DNA of 17,429 bases, taken from assembly GCA_905211485.1 (NCBI GenBank), contig CAJMAW010000063.1, positions 1-17,429 on the forward strand. Reading direction: 5' to 3'. Of this stretch, positions 1 to 6,706 are shown one piece after another (positions within the stretch are counted from its first letter, which is position 1; each line of letters opens with the position of its first letter). This stretch comes from an uncultured Lentisphaeria bacterium. GTDB lineage: Bacteria > Verrucomicrobiota > Lentisphaeria > Victivallales > UBA1829. The notes below the pieces were generated by a model that was not told where the DNA came from, did no database searches, and saw only the letters and a list, made by a program, of their open reading frames with translations. Made by a program: the position numbers and the translations under genes.

Positions 1-41
1 CTGCCGGAGGCAAAAAAATAAATCAAGTAAATAAAAAAAGC

Positions 42-122
42 ATGAGGGCTGCTCGCCCTCATACACCCCGGCTCTCGCTGCATTCCCTGCACCCGGCAAG
101 GCGTTGCCTGCCGTATTTTTTA
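42..122 (+). terminator. GC-rich hairpin block ending in a rho-independent terminator
   Basis: An 8-bp hairpin (ATGAGGGC, 5-base loop, GCCCTCAT; 42-62) is followed by a GC-rich stretch and a second hairpin at 94-113 (CGGC-A-AGGC, loop GTT, GCCTGCCG), then TATTTTTT. The second hairpin plus T-run is a good plus-strand terminator, presumably for a gene that ends left of the window. No coding frame is convincing here. The compact hairpin composition resembles dispersed intergenic palindromic elements, but copy number cannot be judged from one window. Confidence 0.6.
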
Positions 123-129
123 TGATTTT

Positions 130-174
130 CAATAATTATCTATTATTGATCTATAAAGCATAATAATTTTTAAT
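130..174 (+). promoter_or_regulatory. Candidate promoter with overlapping interrupted palindrome
   Basis: In a very AT-rich stretch, CAATAAT-TATCT-ATTATTG (130-148) is a perfect inverted repeat. It contains ATAAT-N5-ATTAT, similar to LysR-type boxes. It overlaps a possible -35 TTGATC (146-151), which has 17-base spacing to TTTAAT (169-174). A site just upstream of or over the -35 is the usual place for a LysR-type activator, and yeiH-like genes are often LysR-controlled. The assignment is inferred; no regulator gene is in the window. Confidence 0.35.
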
Positions 175-248
175 TTTGATTTTTGATGCAATAGTATGCG
201 TCATTTCATCAGGAATGTACAAAACAGCTGAAAAAAAGGATGGGCCAT

Positions 249-1247
249 ATGAGAGAAGAAAATAAGACGACAATGTTTCTTGTCAACAAAACCGTTTTTG
301 CAATTGCGGGAATCGCATTTTTTATCGTGCCGTGGATTTTTCCGCGTCTGGGCAATTATGCTCCCGGAGCCGCGATTCTCGCCGGAGCATGCTATGCGTT
401 CGCTTTTGGGAATCCCTTCCGCGAAATAACCGCAAAAGCCGTTTCCCCGCTGCTGGGAGCGGCAATCGTCGGGATGGGTTTCGGAATGAACCTCCCCGCC
501 GTCTTGAAAGCAGGAGCATCCGGATTCGTTTATACGATTCTGGGAATATCGGCAGGTCTGGGGATCGGAATCCTGCTGGGGAAAAAACTGAAGCTGGGAC
601 GCGATACCATGATGCTGATCAGCGTCGGGACCTCCATCTGCGGAGGCAGCGCCATCGCCGCCGCCGCACCCGTGCTGAAAGCAAAAGCTCATGATATTGC
701 CCTCGCAACCGCCACAGTGTTCATCCTGAACGGCATAGCTCTCCTTGTGTTCCCCCCGCTGGGACATTGGCTCGGATTCAATGAAACCCAGTTCGGAACC
801 TGGGCGGCTCTCGCGATTCATGACACCAGTTCGGTTGTCGGCGCTTCCATGCAGTACGGGGAAACGGCTCTGGAAGTGGGAACGACTGTCAAACTCGCCC
901 GTGCGCTCTGGATTGTCCCCGTCGCCCTCTTCATCGCCTTCCTCATCCGGAAAGACAATCACGCCGGCGAAGGAAAAACCAAAGTCAAAGTCCCCTGGTT
1001 CATTCCGGGATTTCTCCTCGCTGCCATGTTCGTGACCTGGGTCCCCGGTGTCCGCGATGCGGGACTCTTCCTTCAGACCCTCTCCAAACATCTTATGGTC
1101 CTGACTCTCTTCCTCATCGGCGCAAATTTGAGTGTGGATAAAATCCGTGAACTCGGAATCCGTCCTTTTCTTCACGGCGTCATTCTCTGGATCATTCTTG
1201 CAACGGCTTGGGCTGCAGCCATCTATTTTCATCTGGTCCGAGTCTGA
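249..1247 (+). CDS. YeiH/UPF0324 family putative sulfate or sulfonate exporter
   Basis: Integral membrane protein of 332 aa, almost entirely hydrophobic helices (about ten predicted). It has the family hallmarks: a Gly-rich first half (AAIVGMGFGMNL), the signature SVGTSICGGSAIAAAAPV, and AIHDTSSVVGASMQYG in the middle. Length matches the family (about 330-350 aa). The family is annotated as putative sulfate exporters on limited evidence; the substrate is not known here. An ATG at 240 is in frame, but it sits directly on the AGGA Shine-Dalgarno, so ATG 249, with AGGA 8 bases upstream, is the better start. The gene is monocistronic, closed by a strong terminator 35 bases after the stop. Confidence 0.88.
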   Translation: MREENKTTMFLVNKTVFAIAGIAFFIVPWIFPRLGNYAPGAAILAGACYAFAFGNPFREITAKAVSPLLGAAIVGMGFGMNLPAVLKAGASGFVYTILGISAGLGIGILLGKKLKLGRDTMMLISVGTSICGGSAIAAAAPVLKAKAHDIALATATVFILNGIALLVFPPLGHWLGFNETQFGTWAALAIHDTSSVVGASMQYGETALEVGTTVKLARALWIVPVALFIAFLIRKDNHAGEGKTKVKVPWFIPGFLLAAMFVTWVPGVRDAGLFLQTLSKHLMVLTLFLIGANLSVDKIRELGIRPFLHGVILWIILATAWAAAIYFHLVRV

Positions 1248-1281
1248 GAATCCGGGCCTGAAAATCCTGCCCCGGGAAAAG

Positions 1282-1326
1282 AAAGGTCTTCCCCTGATTA
1301 CAGTCAGAACTGGGGAAGACCTTTTT
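1282..1326 (+). terminator. Strong rho-independent terminator after the YeiH-type gene
   Basis: A perfect 13-bp stem, AAAGGTCTTCCCC (1282-1294) with GGGGAAGACCTTT (1312-1324), closes a 17-base loop and runs into a T-rich tail. It lies 35 bases after the stop codon of the transporter. Confidence 0.9.
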
Positions 1327-1641
1327 GTCATGCACATGGAAGAACGGGATGTTTTTGAATGTTCCCCTTCTTCCATGTTTCTCCAGGAAGTTCAGGAAAA
1401 CTTTTCCCCTCCCTTGCCGTTTCCCGGAAGGAAAATGCAGGAACCGGTGATGCCTCAAAATCATTATTTCCTTCCTCCGCTTTTCTCTGTTTTTTGTTTG
1501 AGTTTACCTTCTTCCCCGTGGAATGAGACACAGAGTCCGAGAGAAAAAAGATCAGGATAATCCTTCCCGGGGAATTTATTTTCCTGTGAAGAAAGGGGGA
1601 ATCCCTCTGAAAGAAAAACACGTTTTTTTTGGAAAACAGAT
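1327..1641. other. Gene-free intergenic stretch with one long inverted repeat
   Basis: No frame here has a protein-like composition together with a credible ribosome site. The one clear structure is an inverted repeat: ACATGGAAGAA (1334-1344) pairs perfectly with TTCTTCCATGT (1368-1378), and after one mismatch GGGA (1346-1349) pairs with TCCC (1363-1366). No T-run follows, so it is not an obvious terminator. Confidence 0.5.
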
Positions 1642-1671
1642 TTGACTTGCAGATACTCCGGCATCTACAAT
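1642..1671 (+). promoter_or_regulatory. Sigma70-like promoter for the polyferredoxin-lar cluster
   Basis: -35 TTGACT (1642-1647), 18-base spacer, -10 TACAAT (1666-1671), giving a start near 1678. It is the best promoter match in the 590-base gap and leaves a leader of about 160 bases before the first gene. Confidence 0.65.
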
Positions 1672-1678
1672 ACAATAC

Positions 1679-1838
1679 TGAAACGGAGATGCTCCCCTCC
1701 CCCTCTTCTCTGGTAGAAGACTCTGTGCGGGATGCCCGCCCCGGAGAGCATTTCTGCGGGAACGCTCTCCCCGGGCGCGAACGGGAGAAACGAAACGGAA
1801 GAAAGTAGAAAAGGAAGGAATAATACAGGCATTTTTCT
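1679..1838 (+). promoter_or_regulatory. Highly structured 5' leader, possible riboregulator
   Basis: Four hairpins follow one another: GGAG-ATG-CTCC (1685-1695), TCTTCT-CTGGT-AGAAGA (1704-1720), GCGGG-ATG-CCCGC (1727-1739) and GAGAGC...GCTCTC (1744-1769). The 3' arm of the last overlaps TCTCCC (1766-1771), which can instead pair with GGGAGA (1783-1788), so two mutually exclusive pairings exist. The 3' part is purine-rich (GGAAGGA near 1816). No match to a known riboswitch class could be made by eye; a metal or cofactor sensor would suit the lar genes, but this is conjecture. Confidence 0.4.
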
Positions 1839-3140
1839 ATGAGAAATAAACGAGATTTATGGAGGAGATTCCGAATTGTCCTTGCAGCGCTTTTTCTGCT
1901 GGGAGCCGGGGCTGCGTTCAGCGGTTTCGGGTGGATGGCAGCGCCCCTGCTTCAGCTGCAGTTCGCCCCGGCGTTGATGAGATGTTTTGCGGCATTCAGC
2001 CTGGGCGCGCTCCTGACTGTGCTTGGAATCGCATTGACGGCGTTTCTGTTCGGACGGGTTTATTGCGCTGTGTTTTGTCCGCTGGGCATTCTGCAGGATT
2101 TTTTCGGCTGGGTGTCCCGCCGGAAAGGGGGAAAGACCGCCGACTTTCGGAAAACGCGTTTTGTGCTTGCGGGCATCGCTCTGGGCATGCTCTTCTCCGG
2201 CTGGACCGCGCCCTTTCTGCTGCTGGATCCGTATTCCAATGCCGGACGCATGGCAGGGGCTTTTGCCGCGGGCGGCTTTCTGCCCCTGATTGTCATAGCG
2301 GCACTGGCCGTCTGGAAGAAACGGATCTACTGCACTGCGCTCTGTCCGGTGGGAACGGTGCTGGGAGCAATCGCGGAACACGGGATTTTCCAACTGAAAA
2401 TGACGGAAGACTGCGTGAAATGCGGACTCTGCGTGAAGAATTGTCCCCCCGGATGCATTGATCCGGAAAAGGGATTACTCGACAATGCCCGCTGTGTGCG
2501 CTGCATGAACTGCATTTCCGTTTGTCGGACGGGAGGCGTGAAGTTTTCGCTCTTCCGCCATGAAGCAATCCATGGGAAACGCTCCCGGACAAAACTTTCC
2601 ACATCGCCGTCTCCTTCACCGCTTTTTTCCTCTTCTTTTTCCTCTTCCTCCGGGGCGGCGGAGCCGGTGTTTCCGAGGACGCGGACGCGGGAAGCGGAGG
2701 AGAAAGTCCCGGTGGACCGGAGCCGCAGGGCTTTTCTGATCGACTGCGCCTGTCTTCTGGGGGGATTGGCCGCGGGAGCGCTTCTGGTGAAGGGGGGACT
2801 TGCGAAACTGGAAACATTTGCAAGGCGTTTCCGGATTCTTCCTCCAGGTGCTCTGAATGCGGAACGTTTTGCATCGAAATGCACATCCTGCCAGCTTTGC
2901 ACGGTGAATTGTCCTTCGGGGATTATTGTTTCAGCTCCCGGGGGAGCGGGGCCGGTGTCTTTGGATCTGTCGCGCGGGTTTTGCCAGTATGACTGCAGGC
3001 GCTGTTCGGAGCTCTGCCCCACGGGGGCGCTTCTGCCGCTCTCTCTTGCGCAGAAACAGAAGACCCGCATTGCTCTGGCGCGGCTCAATCCGAGAACGTG
3101 CATTGTGTTTCAGGAAGGCGTTCAGTGCGGCCGCTGGTGA
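1839..3140 (+). CDS. NapH/NapG-like membrane polyferredoxin, 3' end frameshifted
   Basis: A 433-aa ORF combining a NapH-type membrane half with a NapG-type ferredoxin half. Residues about 10-160 hold several membrane helices and the paired motifs RVYCAVFCPLG (73-83) and RIYCTALCPVG (162-172). Two 4Fe-4S motifs follow (C192-C202 and C219-C229), then a Ser/Pro-rich linker, a Tat-like SRRAFL (295-300) leading into a hydrophobic helix, and further clusters at C348-C358 and C386-C393. Such proteins pass electrons across or along the membrane; the partner is unknown. The reading frame ends abruptly at CGRW, inside what should be a third C-terminal Cys motif, and the missing tail is still present in another frame up to 3275. 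Homologues of this layout are near 480-500 aa, so this protein is truncated or a recent pseudogene. The ribosome site is weak (AGG about 10 bases upstream). Confidence 0.85.
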   Translation: MRNKRDLWRRFRIVLAALFLLGAGAAFSGFGWMAAPLLQLQFAPALMRCFAAFSLGALLTVLGIALTAFLFGRVYCAVFCPLGILQDFFGWVSRRKGGKTADFRKTRFVLAGIALGMLFSGWTAPFLLLDPYSNAGRMAGAFAAGGFLPLIVIAALAVWKKRIYCTALCPVGTVLGAIAEHGIFQLKMTEDCVKCGLCVKNCPPGCIDPEKGLLDNARCVRCMNCISVCRTGGVKFSLFRHEAIHGKRSRTKLSTSPSPSPLFSSSFSSSSGAAEPVFPRTRTREAEEKVPVDRSRRAFLIDCACLLGGLAAGALLVKGGLAKLETFARRFRILPPGALNAERFASKCTSCQLCTVNCPSGIIVSAPGGAGPVSLDLSRGFCQYDCRRCSELCPTGALLPLSLAQKQKTRIALARLNPRTCIVFQEGVQCGRW

Positions 3141-3275
3141 CTCTGCGCCGGACAGGGGCGCCGCGTCTGACAGAAAATCTCTGCATCGGCTGCGGAGCCT
3201 GTCAGAGCGTCTGTCCCGCTCCCGGGAAGGCCATGACCGTGCATGAAATCGAACAACAAACCCTGCTGGAGGCCT
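3126..3275 (+). pseudogene. Out-of-frame C-terminal remnant of the polyferredoxin
   Basis: Beyond the stop at 3138-3140, the frame starting at 3128 reads PLVTLRRTGAPRLTENLC and then IGCGACQSVCPAPGKAM, ending at TGA 3273-3275. LCIGCGACQSVCP is the expected last 4Fe-4S motif of this family. The expected CxxxCPTGA segment just after VQCGR is missing. The simplest reading is a short deletion, not a multiple of three, at GCGGCCGCTGGTG; the lost DNA probably lay between two CGCTG-like repeats. A sequencing or assembly error is the alternative. The remnant ends 6 bases before the larB start, so the ancestral gene was tightly packed with lar. Confidence 0.75.
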
Positions 3276-3281
3276 GATCAA

Positions 3282-3986
3282 ATGGAGGATGTGTACCATG
3301 ATCTCGGATTCGCAAAACTGGATATGACCCGCTCCGACCGGACCGGAATCGGAGAAACGGTCTACTGTCCCGGAAAGAGTTCGGAGCAGCTTGTTCAGAT
3401 CATGCGTGCTTTTCAGCTTGCCGGGAAAAGAGTGCTGGGGACAAAGTGTTCGGAAGAGCAGTTTGCCAGTCTGCGTGCTCTTTCAGTTCCGGTCGAATAC
3501 AATCCTCTTTCGGGATTGCTGGTCTCGGAGTGGGGGGAGAGACCGCGGATCGCGGGAACGGTCGCCGTCTGTACAGGGGGAACGGCGGATATTCCCGTGG
3601 CGGAGGAGGCGGCGGGGACGGTCGAATTTTTCGGCGCTGCCGCGGAACGCCATTTCGATGTCGGAGTGGCGGGGCTTCACCGTCTGTTGGCAAAGATTGA
3701 TTCGGTGAGAAAAGCCGATGTCGTGATAGCCGTCGCGGGAATGGAGGGCGCGCTCGGAAGCGTGCTGGCGGGACTCGTCGACTCTCCGCTTCTCGCGGTG
3801 CCGACTTCGGTCGGTTACGGCGCGAATTTCGGAGGCGTCGCCCCGCTTCTTTCCATGCTCAACTCCTGTGCCGAAGGAATGGCCGTGCTGAATATCGACA
3901 ACGGTTTCGGAGCAGGAGTCATGGCGTGCAGGATCCTCAGAATGTGCGAAAGGAAAAAAGAACATGCCCGCAATACTTTATCTTGA
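3282..3986 (+). CDS. larB: LarB, NPN cofactor biosynthesis carboxylase/hydrolase
   Basis: A 234-aa protein of the AIR-carboxylase-like LarB family, which carboxylates and hydrolyses nicotinic acid adenine dinucleotide in the first step of nickel-pincer nucleotide synthesis. Family motifs are DLGFAKLDMTRSDRTGIGETVYCPGK near the N-terminus, CTGGTADIPVAEEA (97-110), VAGMEGALGSVLAG (151-164), PTSVGYGANFGG (174-185) and NSCAEGMAVLNIDNGFGAG (194-212). C196 in NSCA probably matches the substrate-binding Cys of Lactobacillus LarB (by recall). ATG 3282 is chosen because GGAGG lies 9 bases upstream; an in-frame ATG at 3243 has no comparable site. The N-terminal helical segment usual before DLGFAK is short here. 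The 3' end overlaps larC by 23 bases. Confidence 0.92.
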   Translation: MEDVYHDLGFAKLDMTRSDRTGIGETVYCPGKSSEQLVQIMRAFQLAGKRVLGTKCSEEQFASLRALSVPVEYNPLSGLLVSEWGERPRIAGTVAVCTGGTADIPVAEEAAGTVEFFGAAAERHFDVGVAGLHRLLAKIDSVRKADVVIAVAGMEGALGSVLAGLVDSPLLAVPTSVGYGANFGGVAPLLSMLNSCAEGMAVLNIDNGFGAGVMACRILRMCERKKEHARNTLS

Positions 3987-5493
3987 CGGAGCTTCCGGAA
4001 TTTCCGGAGACATGACCGTGGCGGCTCTGCTCGATCTCGGCGCCAGCGCCGGAAAACTCCATGCCGTCCTGGAAAGCCTGAATTTGGAAGGGGTCGCCTG
4101 GTCCGTTTCCCGGAAAGATTCCCGGGGAATCGCAGGATGCGACTTCTGCGTCCATCTGCCCGCTGAGGACGCTTCTTCTTCCGCGTCACCCGGCCCCCGT
4201 GAACATTTCTCTCAGCTCCACTCTCACGATCCGCACGGAGGCCATCATCTGGCACATCCCCCCCATGCGCACTCCCATGAACCTTCTCCGCATGAGCACT
4301 CTCATCATTCCCGGGAGGAGGAGGAAACTCATGACCATCATCCGCCGCTTCCTCATCATCATGCGTCTGCGGAGGATCATCATGCGCTTCCGGGCGGGGA
4401 AGAAGCTGTTTGCTGCAAACGGGCGGATGACCTGCATGGTGAATCCGCAGCTCGCTCTTCCGCTTCATCATCTCATCCGGGGGAACGGGGGGCTGCTGCT
4501 CCTGCGGCGGGGGGACATGTGCATCGGAATCTCGCGGATGTCTATGCCGTAATAGACCGCGGACAGATGAGCGGCCATGCCCGTGCTCTGGCAAAAAAGA
4601 TTTTCCGGATTGTGGCGGAAGCGGAGGCAAAGGCTCACGGATGCACACTCGAAGAGGTCCATTTCCACGAGGTGGGAGCGCTGGACTCGATTGTCGACAT
4701 CGTGGCTGCGGCAGTGCTCGCGGATGATCTCGGCATTACGGATTGTGTGGTGACGGGGTTTTCCGAAGGCTCCGGTTTTGTCCGCTGCCAGCATGGAGAT
4801 CTTCCCGTGCCCGTTCCCGCGGTCCTGAATATTGCCGAGAGCTGGGGCATTGCGCTGCGTCCCTGTCCTGCCGTGCACGGGGAAATGGTGACTCCCACGG
4901 GAATTGCGATTGCCGCTGCTCTCAGGACCCGTTCCGCGCTCCCCGCGGAGTTCCGGATCCGGAAAAGCGGAATCGGTCTTGGAAAACGCGATTTCGGGCG
5001 CCCGAACTTCCTGCGCGCCATGCTGATACAGGAAGACGAATCCACGCAGGAGGATGAACGGGTTTGTCTCCTGGAATGCAATCTGGATGATTCCAGCGGG
5101 GAAACTCTCGGCTTCGTCATGGAAAAACTGATGAATGCGGGGGCGCTGGACGTACATTTCGTGCCCTGTTTCATGAAAAAGAACCGTCCGGCTTATCTTC
5201 TGAGGGTGATTGTGGATGAAGCTCGTCTGGCGGAGATGGAAAGAATCATTTTTGAATCCACCACCACGAACGGCTTGAGAAAATTTCCCCTCGAACGGAC
5301 CCGCATGGACCGCGAAATCGTCGAACTGGCTCTTCCCTTCGGAAAGCTCGAGGCCAAACGCTGTTCCTGGAACGGCATCATACGCTGTTATCCGGAATAT
5401 GAAAGTGTGAAACGTCTTTCGGAAAGTTCCGGAGTCGATTTCGCCACGGTCATGGAAGAGGCAAAACGCGCGGCGGCGGAGAGTCTGCCATGA
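3964..5493 (+). CDS. larC: LarC, nickel insertion protein for the NPN cofactor
   Basis: A 509-aa LarC, the CTP-dependent cyclometallase that inserts nickel into the pincer nucleotide. The N-terminus LYLDGASGISGDMTVAALLD is diagnostic, as are EVHFHEVGALDSIVDIVAAA (231-250) and HGEMVTPTGIAIAAAL (305-320). In Lactobacillus, larC is read as LarC1/LarC2 through a programmed frameshift; here both halves lie in one frame. Residues 81-140 form an insert with about 22 His plus many Ser, Pro and Glu, resembling the metal-storage tails of HypB, SlyD or UreE. The gene starts inside the end of larB (23-base overlap), with AGGAAAAAAGAAC ahead of the ATG, and its stop overlaps the larE ATG by 4 bases, so translation is probably coupled. 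Confidence 0.93.
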   Translation: MPAILYLDGASGISGDMTVAALLDLGASAGKLHAVLESLNLEGVAWSVSRKDSRGIAGCDFCVHLPAEDASSSASPGPREHFSQLHSHDPHGGHHLAHPPHAHSHEPSPHEHSHHSREEEETHDHHPPLPHHHASAEDHHALPGGEEAVCCKRADDLHGESAARSSASSSHPGERGAAAPAAGGHVHRNLADVYAVIDRGQMSGHARALAKKIFRIVAEAEAKAHGCTLEEVHFHEVGALDSIVDIVAAAVLADDLGITDCVVTGFSEGSGFVRCQHGDLPVPVPAVLNIAESWGIALRPCPAVHGEMVTPTGIAIAAALRTRSALPAEFRIRKSGIGLGKRDFGRPNFLRAMLIQEDESTQEDERVCLLECNLDDSSGETLGFVMEKLMNAGALDVHFVPCFMKKNRPAYLLRVIVDEARLAEMERIIFESTTTNGLRKFPLERTRMDREIVELALPFGKLEAKRCSWNGIIRCYPEYESVKRLSESSGVDFATVMEEAKRAAAESLP

Positions 5494-6596
5494 ATAATCA
5501 TCCGCCATCTCAGCCGAGTATTCCTCACGCCTCCCTGAAGAAGGAGATTGAAGAGAAGAATGGGAAGGGGGAGAAGAAGATGCAGCAGGCGCCGGAACGG
5601 CAGCCGCCCTCCCTTCTCCCGGAGCTTCCCCTTCTTCTGGAACGGCTGAAAAACTCTCTCCGCAGACTCGCCCCGGAGGGAATTGCGTTCGCCTATTCCG
5701 GAGGTGTGGACAGCTCCCTGCTTCTGAACCTCCTGAAAAAGCAGTACGATGAAAAGCCGTTCCCTCTTCTCGCTCTGACCATGCGCTCCGTCTTTCAGGA
5801 TCCGCATGAAATGGAGGCCGCTCTCTCGGAAGCCCGGAGTCTCGGCGTGGAACTGGAATTTCTGGAGATGGATCCCTTCTCCATTCCCGAAATGAAAAAC
5901 AATCCTCCCGACCGCTGCTACTGGTGCAAACGACGCATCTTTTCCCTCATCCGCCGGCATGCGGAGGAAAGAGGATTGAAATGGGTGATGGACGGCACCA
6001 ATGCCGATGATCTGAAAACATATCGTCCGGGTCTTGCGGCTCTGAAGGAATCTGCCGTTCTGTCGCCTCTGGCCGAACTTGGGATCGGCAAAAAGCAGGT
6101 CCGGCTCATGGCTTCGGAACTGGCTCTCCCGACAGCCCGGAAAGCCTCCGTCCCCTGTCTCGCGACCCGTTTTGAATACGGTTTCATGCCGGAGGAAAAG
6201 GACATCGAAAATGTCATAGCCGGGGAGGCGCTCCTGCGGACTCTTCTTCTTCCCGCTTCTGCGGACATCCGTCTCCGAGTGCATCGGAATGTCAGGTGGT
6301 GTCCCCGCAGCGGCAGGGCAGGGGAGAAGGACGGAAATCCGAATGCAGAAAATCCGGGGCCCGGGAAGGAAGATCATAAAAAACCTTCCCTCCTTGCCAG
6401 AATCGAGGTTTCGGAAAACGCGCTGGGCGCCGTCCTTTCACAGCGCGGGGAAATCACTGCCGGACTCGGAAAGCTCGGATTCCGTTACATCACGCTGGAT
6501 CTGCAGGGATTCCGTTCCGGAAGCATGGATTCTCCCGGAGAAAACAACGGGGAAAACAACGGGGAAAACAACGGCGCTTCCCCCTCCTCCTCCTGA
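5490..6596 (+). CDS. larE: LarE, ATP-dependent sulfur transferase for the NPN cofactor
   Basis: A PP-loop (N-type ATP pyrophosphatase) protein of 368 aa that turns the pyridinium carboxylates of the NPN precursor into thiocarboxylates. The P-loop SGGVDSS is at 70-76, RCYWCKRR gives C143 and C146, and VPCLATRF gives C223. LarE from Lactobacillus has only the last Cys and sacrifices it; forms with three Cys, as here, hold a [4Fe-4S] cluster (recalled from work on Thermotoga and Methanococcus enzymes). A polar insert (about 272-299) and a GENN repeat tail (350-362) are unusual. The 5490 start uses the ATGA overlap with larC and GGAG 8 bases upstream. ATG 5580 (residue 31), behind GGGGGAG at 6 bases, gives the more usual N-terminus and is a serious alternative. 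Confidence 0.92.
   Translation: MNNHPPSQPSIPHASLKKEIEEKNGKGEKKMQQAPERQPPSLLPELPLLLERLKNSLRRLAPEGIAFAYSGGVDSSLLLNLLKKQYDEKPFPLLALTMRSVFQDPHEMEAALSEARSLGVELEFLEMDPFSIPEMKNNPPDRCYWCKRRIFSLIRRHAEERGLKWVMDGTNADDLKTYRPGLAALKESAVLSPLAELGIGKKQVRLMASELALPTARKASVPCLATRFEYGFMPEEKDIENVIAGEALLRTLLLPASADIRLRVHRNVRWCPRSGRAGEKDGNPNAENPGPGKEDHKKPSLLARIEVSENALGAVLSQRGEITAGLGKLGFRYITLDLQGFRSGSMDSPGENNGENNGENNGASPSSS
6537..6572 (+). repeat. 12-base tandem repeat, three copies, in the end of larE
   Basis: GGRGAAAACAAC occurs three times head to tail, encoding the GENN repeats at the LarE C-terminus. The 12-base period keeps the frame, so copy-number change would only alter the tail length. Confidence 0.85.
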
Positions 6597-6652
6597 ACAC
6601 CTTTTCTCCTGCGTGGCGTCTTGTCTTTCCTTTTTCCCCGGAATCCGTCCCC

Positions 6653-6706
6653 GGGATCAGCATCGGAATCAGAGCCGGAATCAGTTCTGGAATCAGCGCT
6701 GGAATT
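6653..6706. repeat. Degenerate 12-base tandem repeat between larE and the TatD gene
   Basis: GGAATCAG followed by four variable bases repeats with a 12-base period from 6653 (variant GGGATCAG) through 6665, 6677 and 6689, with a partial copy at 6701. The repeat straddles the stop codon (6693-6695) of the minus-strand TatD-family gene. No clear terminator hairpin is seen between the two converging genes. Confidence 0.75.

Noticed and set aside
201..1376. A 391-codon open frame on the minus strand opposite the YeiH-type gene
   Set aside because: It is antisense to a clear membrane protein, is rich in Asp, Glu, Gly and Ser without motifs, and has no ribosome site.
3126..3140. Programmed frameshift in the polyferredoxin
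   Set aside because: There is no slippery heptamer, and a whole Cys motif is missing at the junction; a deletion explains both, a frameshift does not.
3815..4648. A 277-codon minus-strand frame opposite larB/larC
   Set aside because: Its Pro/Arg-rich composition is the mirror image of the His-rich LarC region; no family features.
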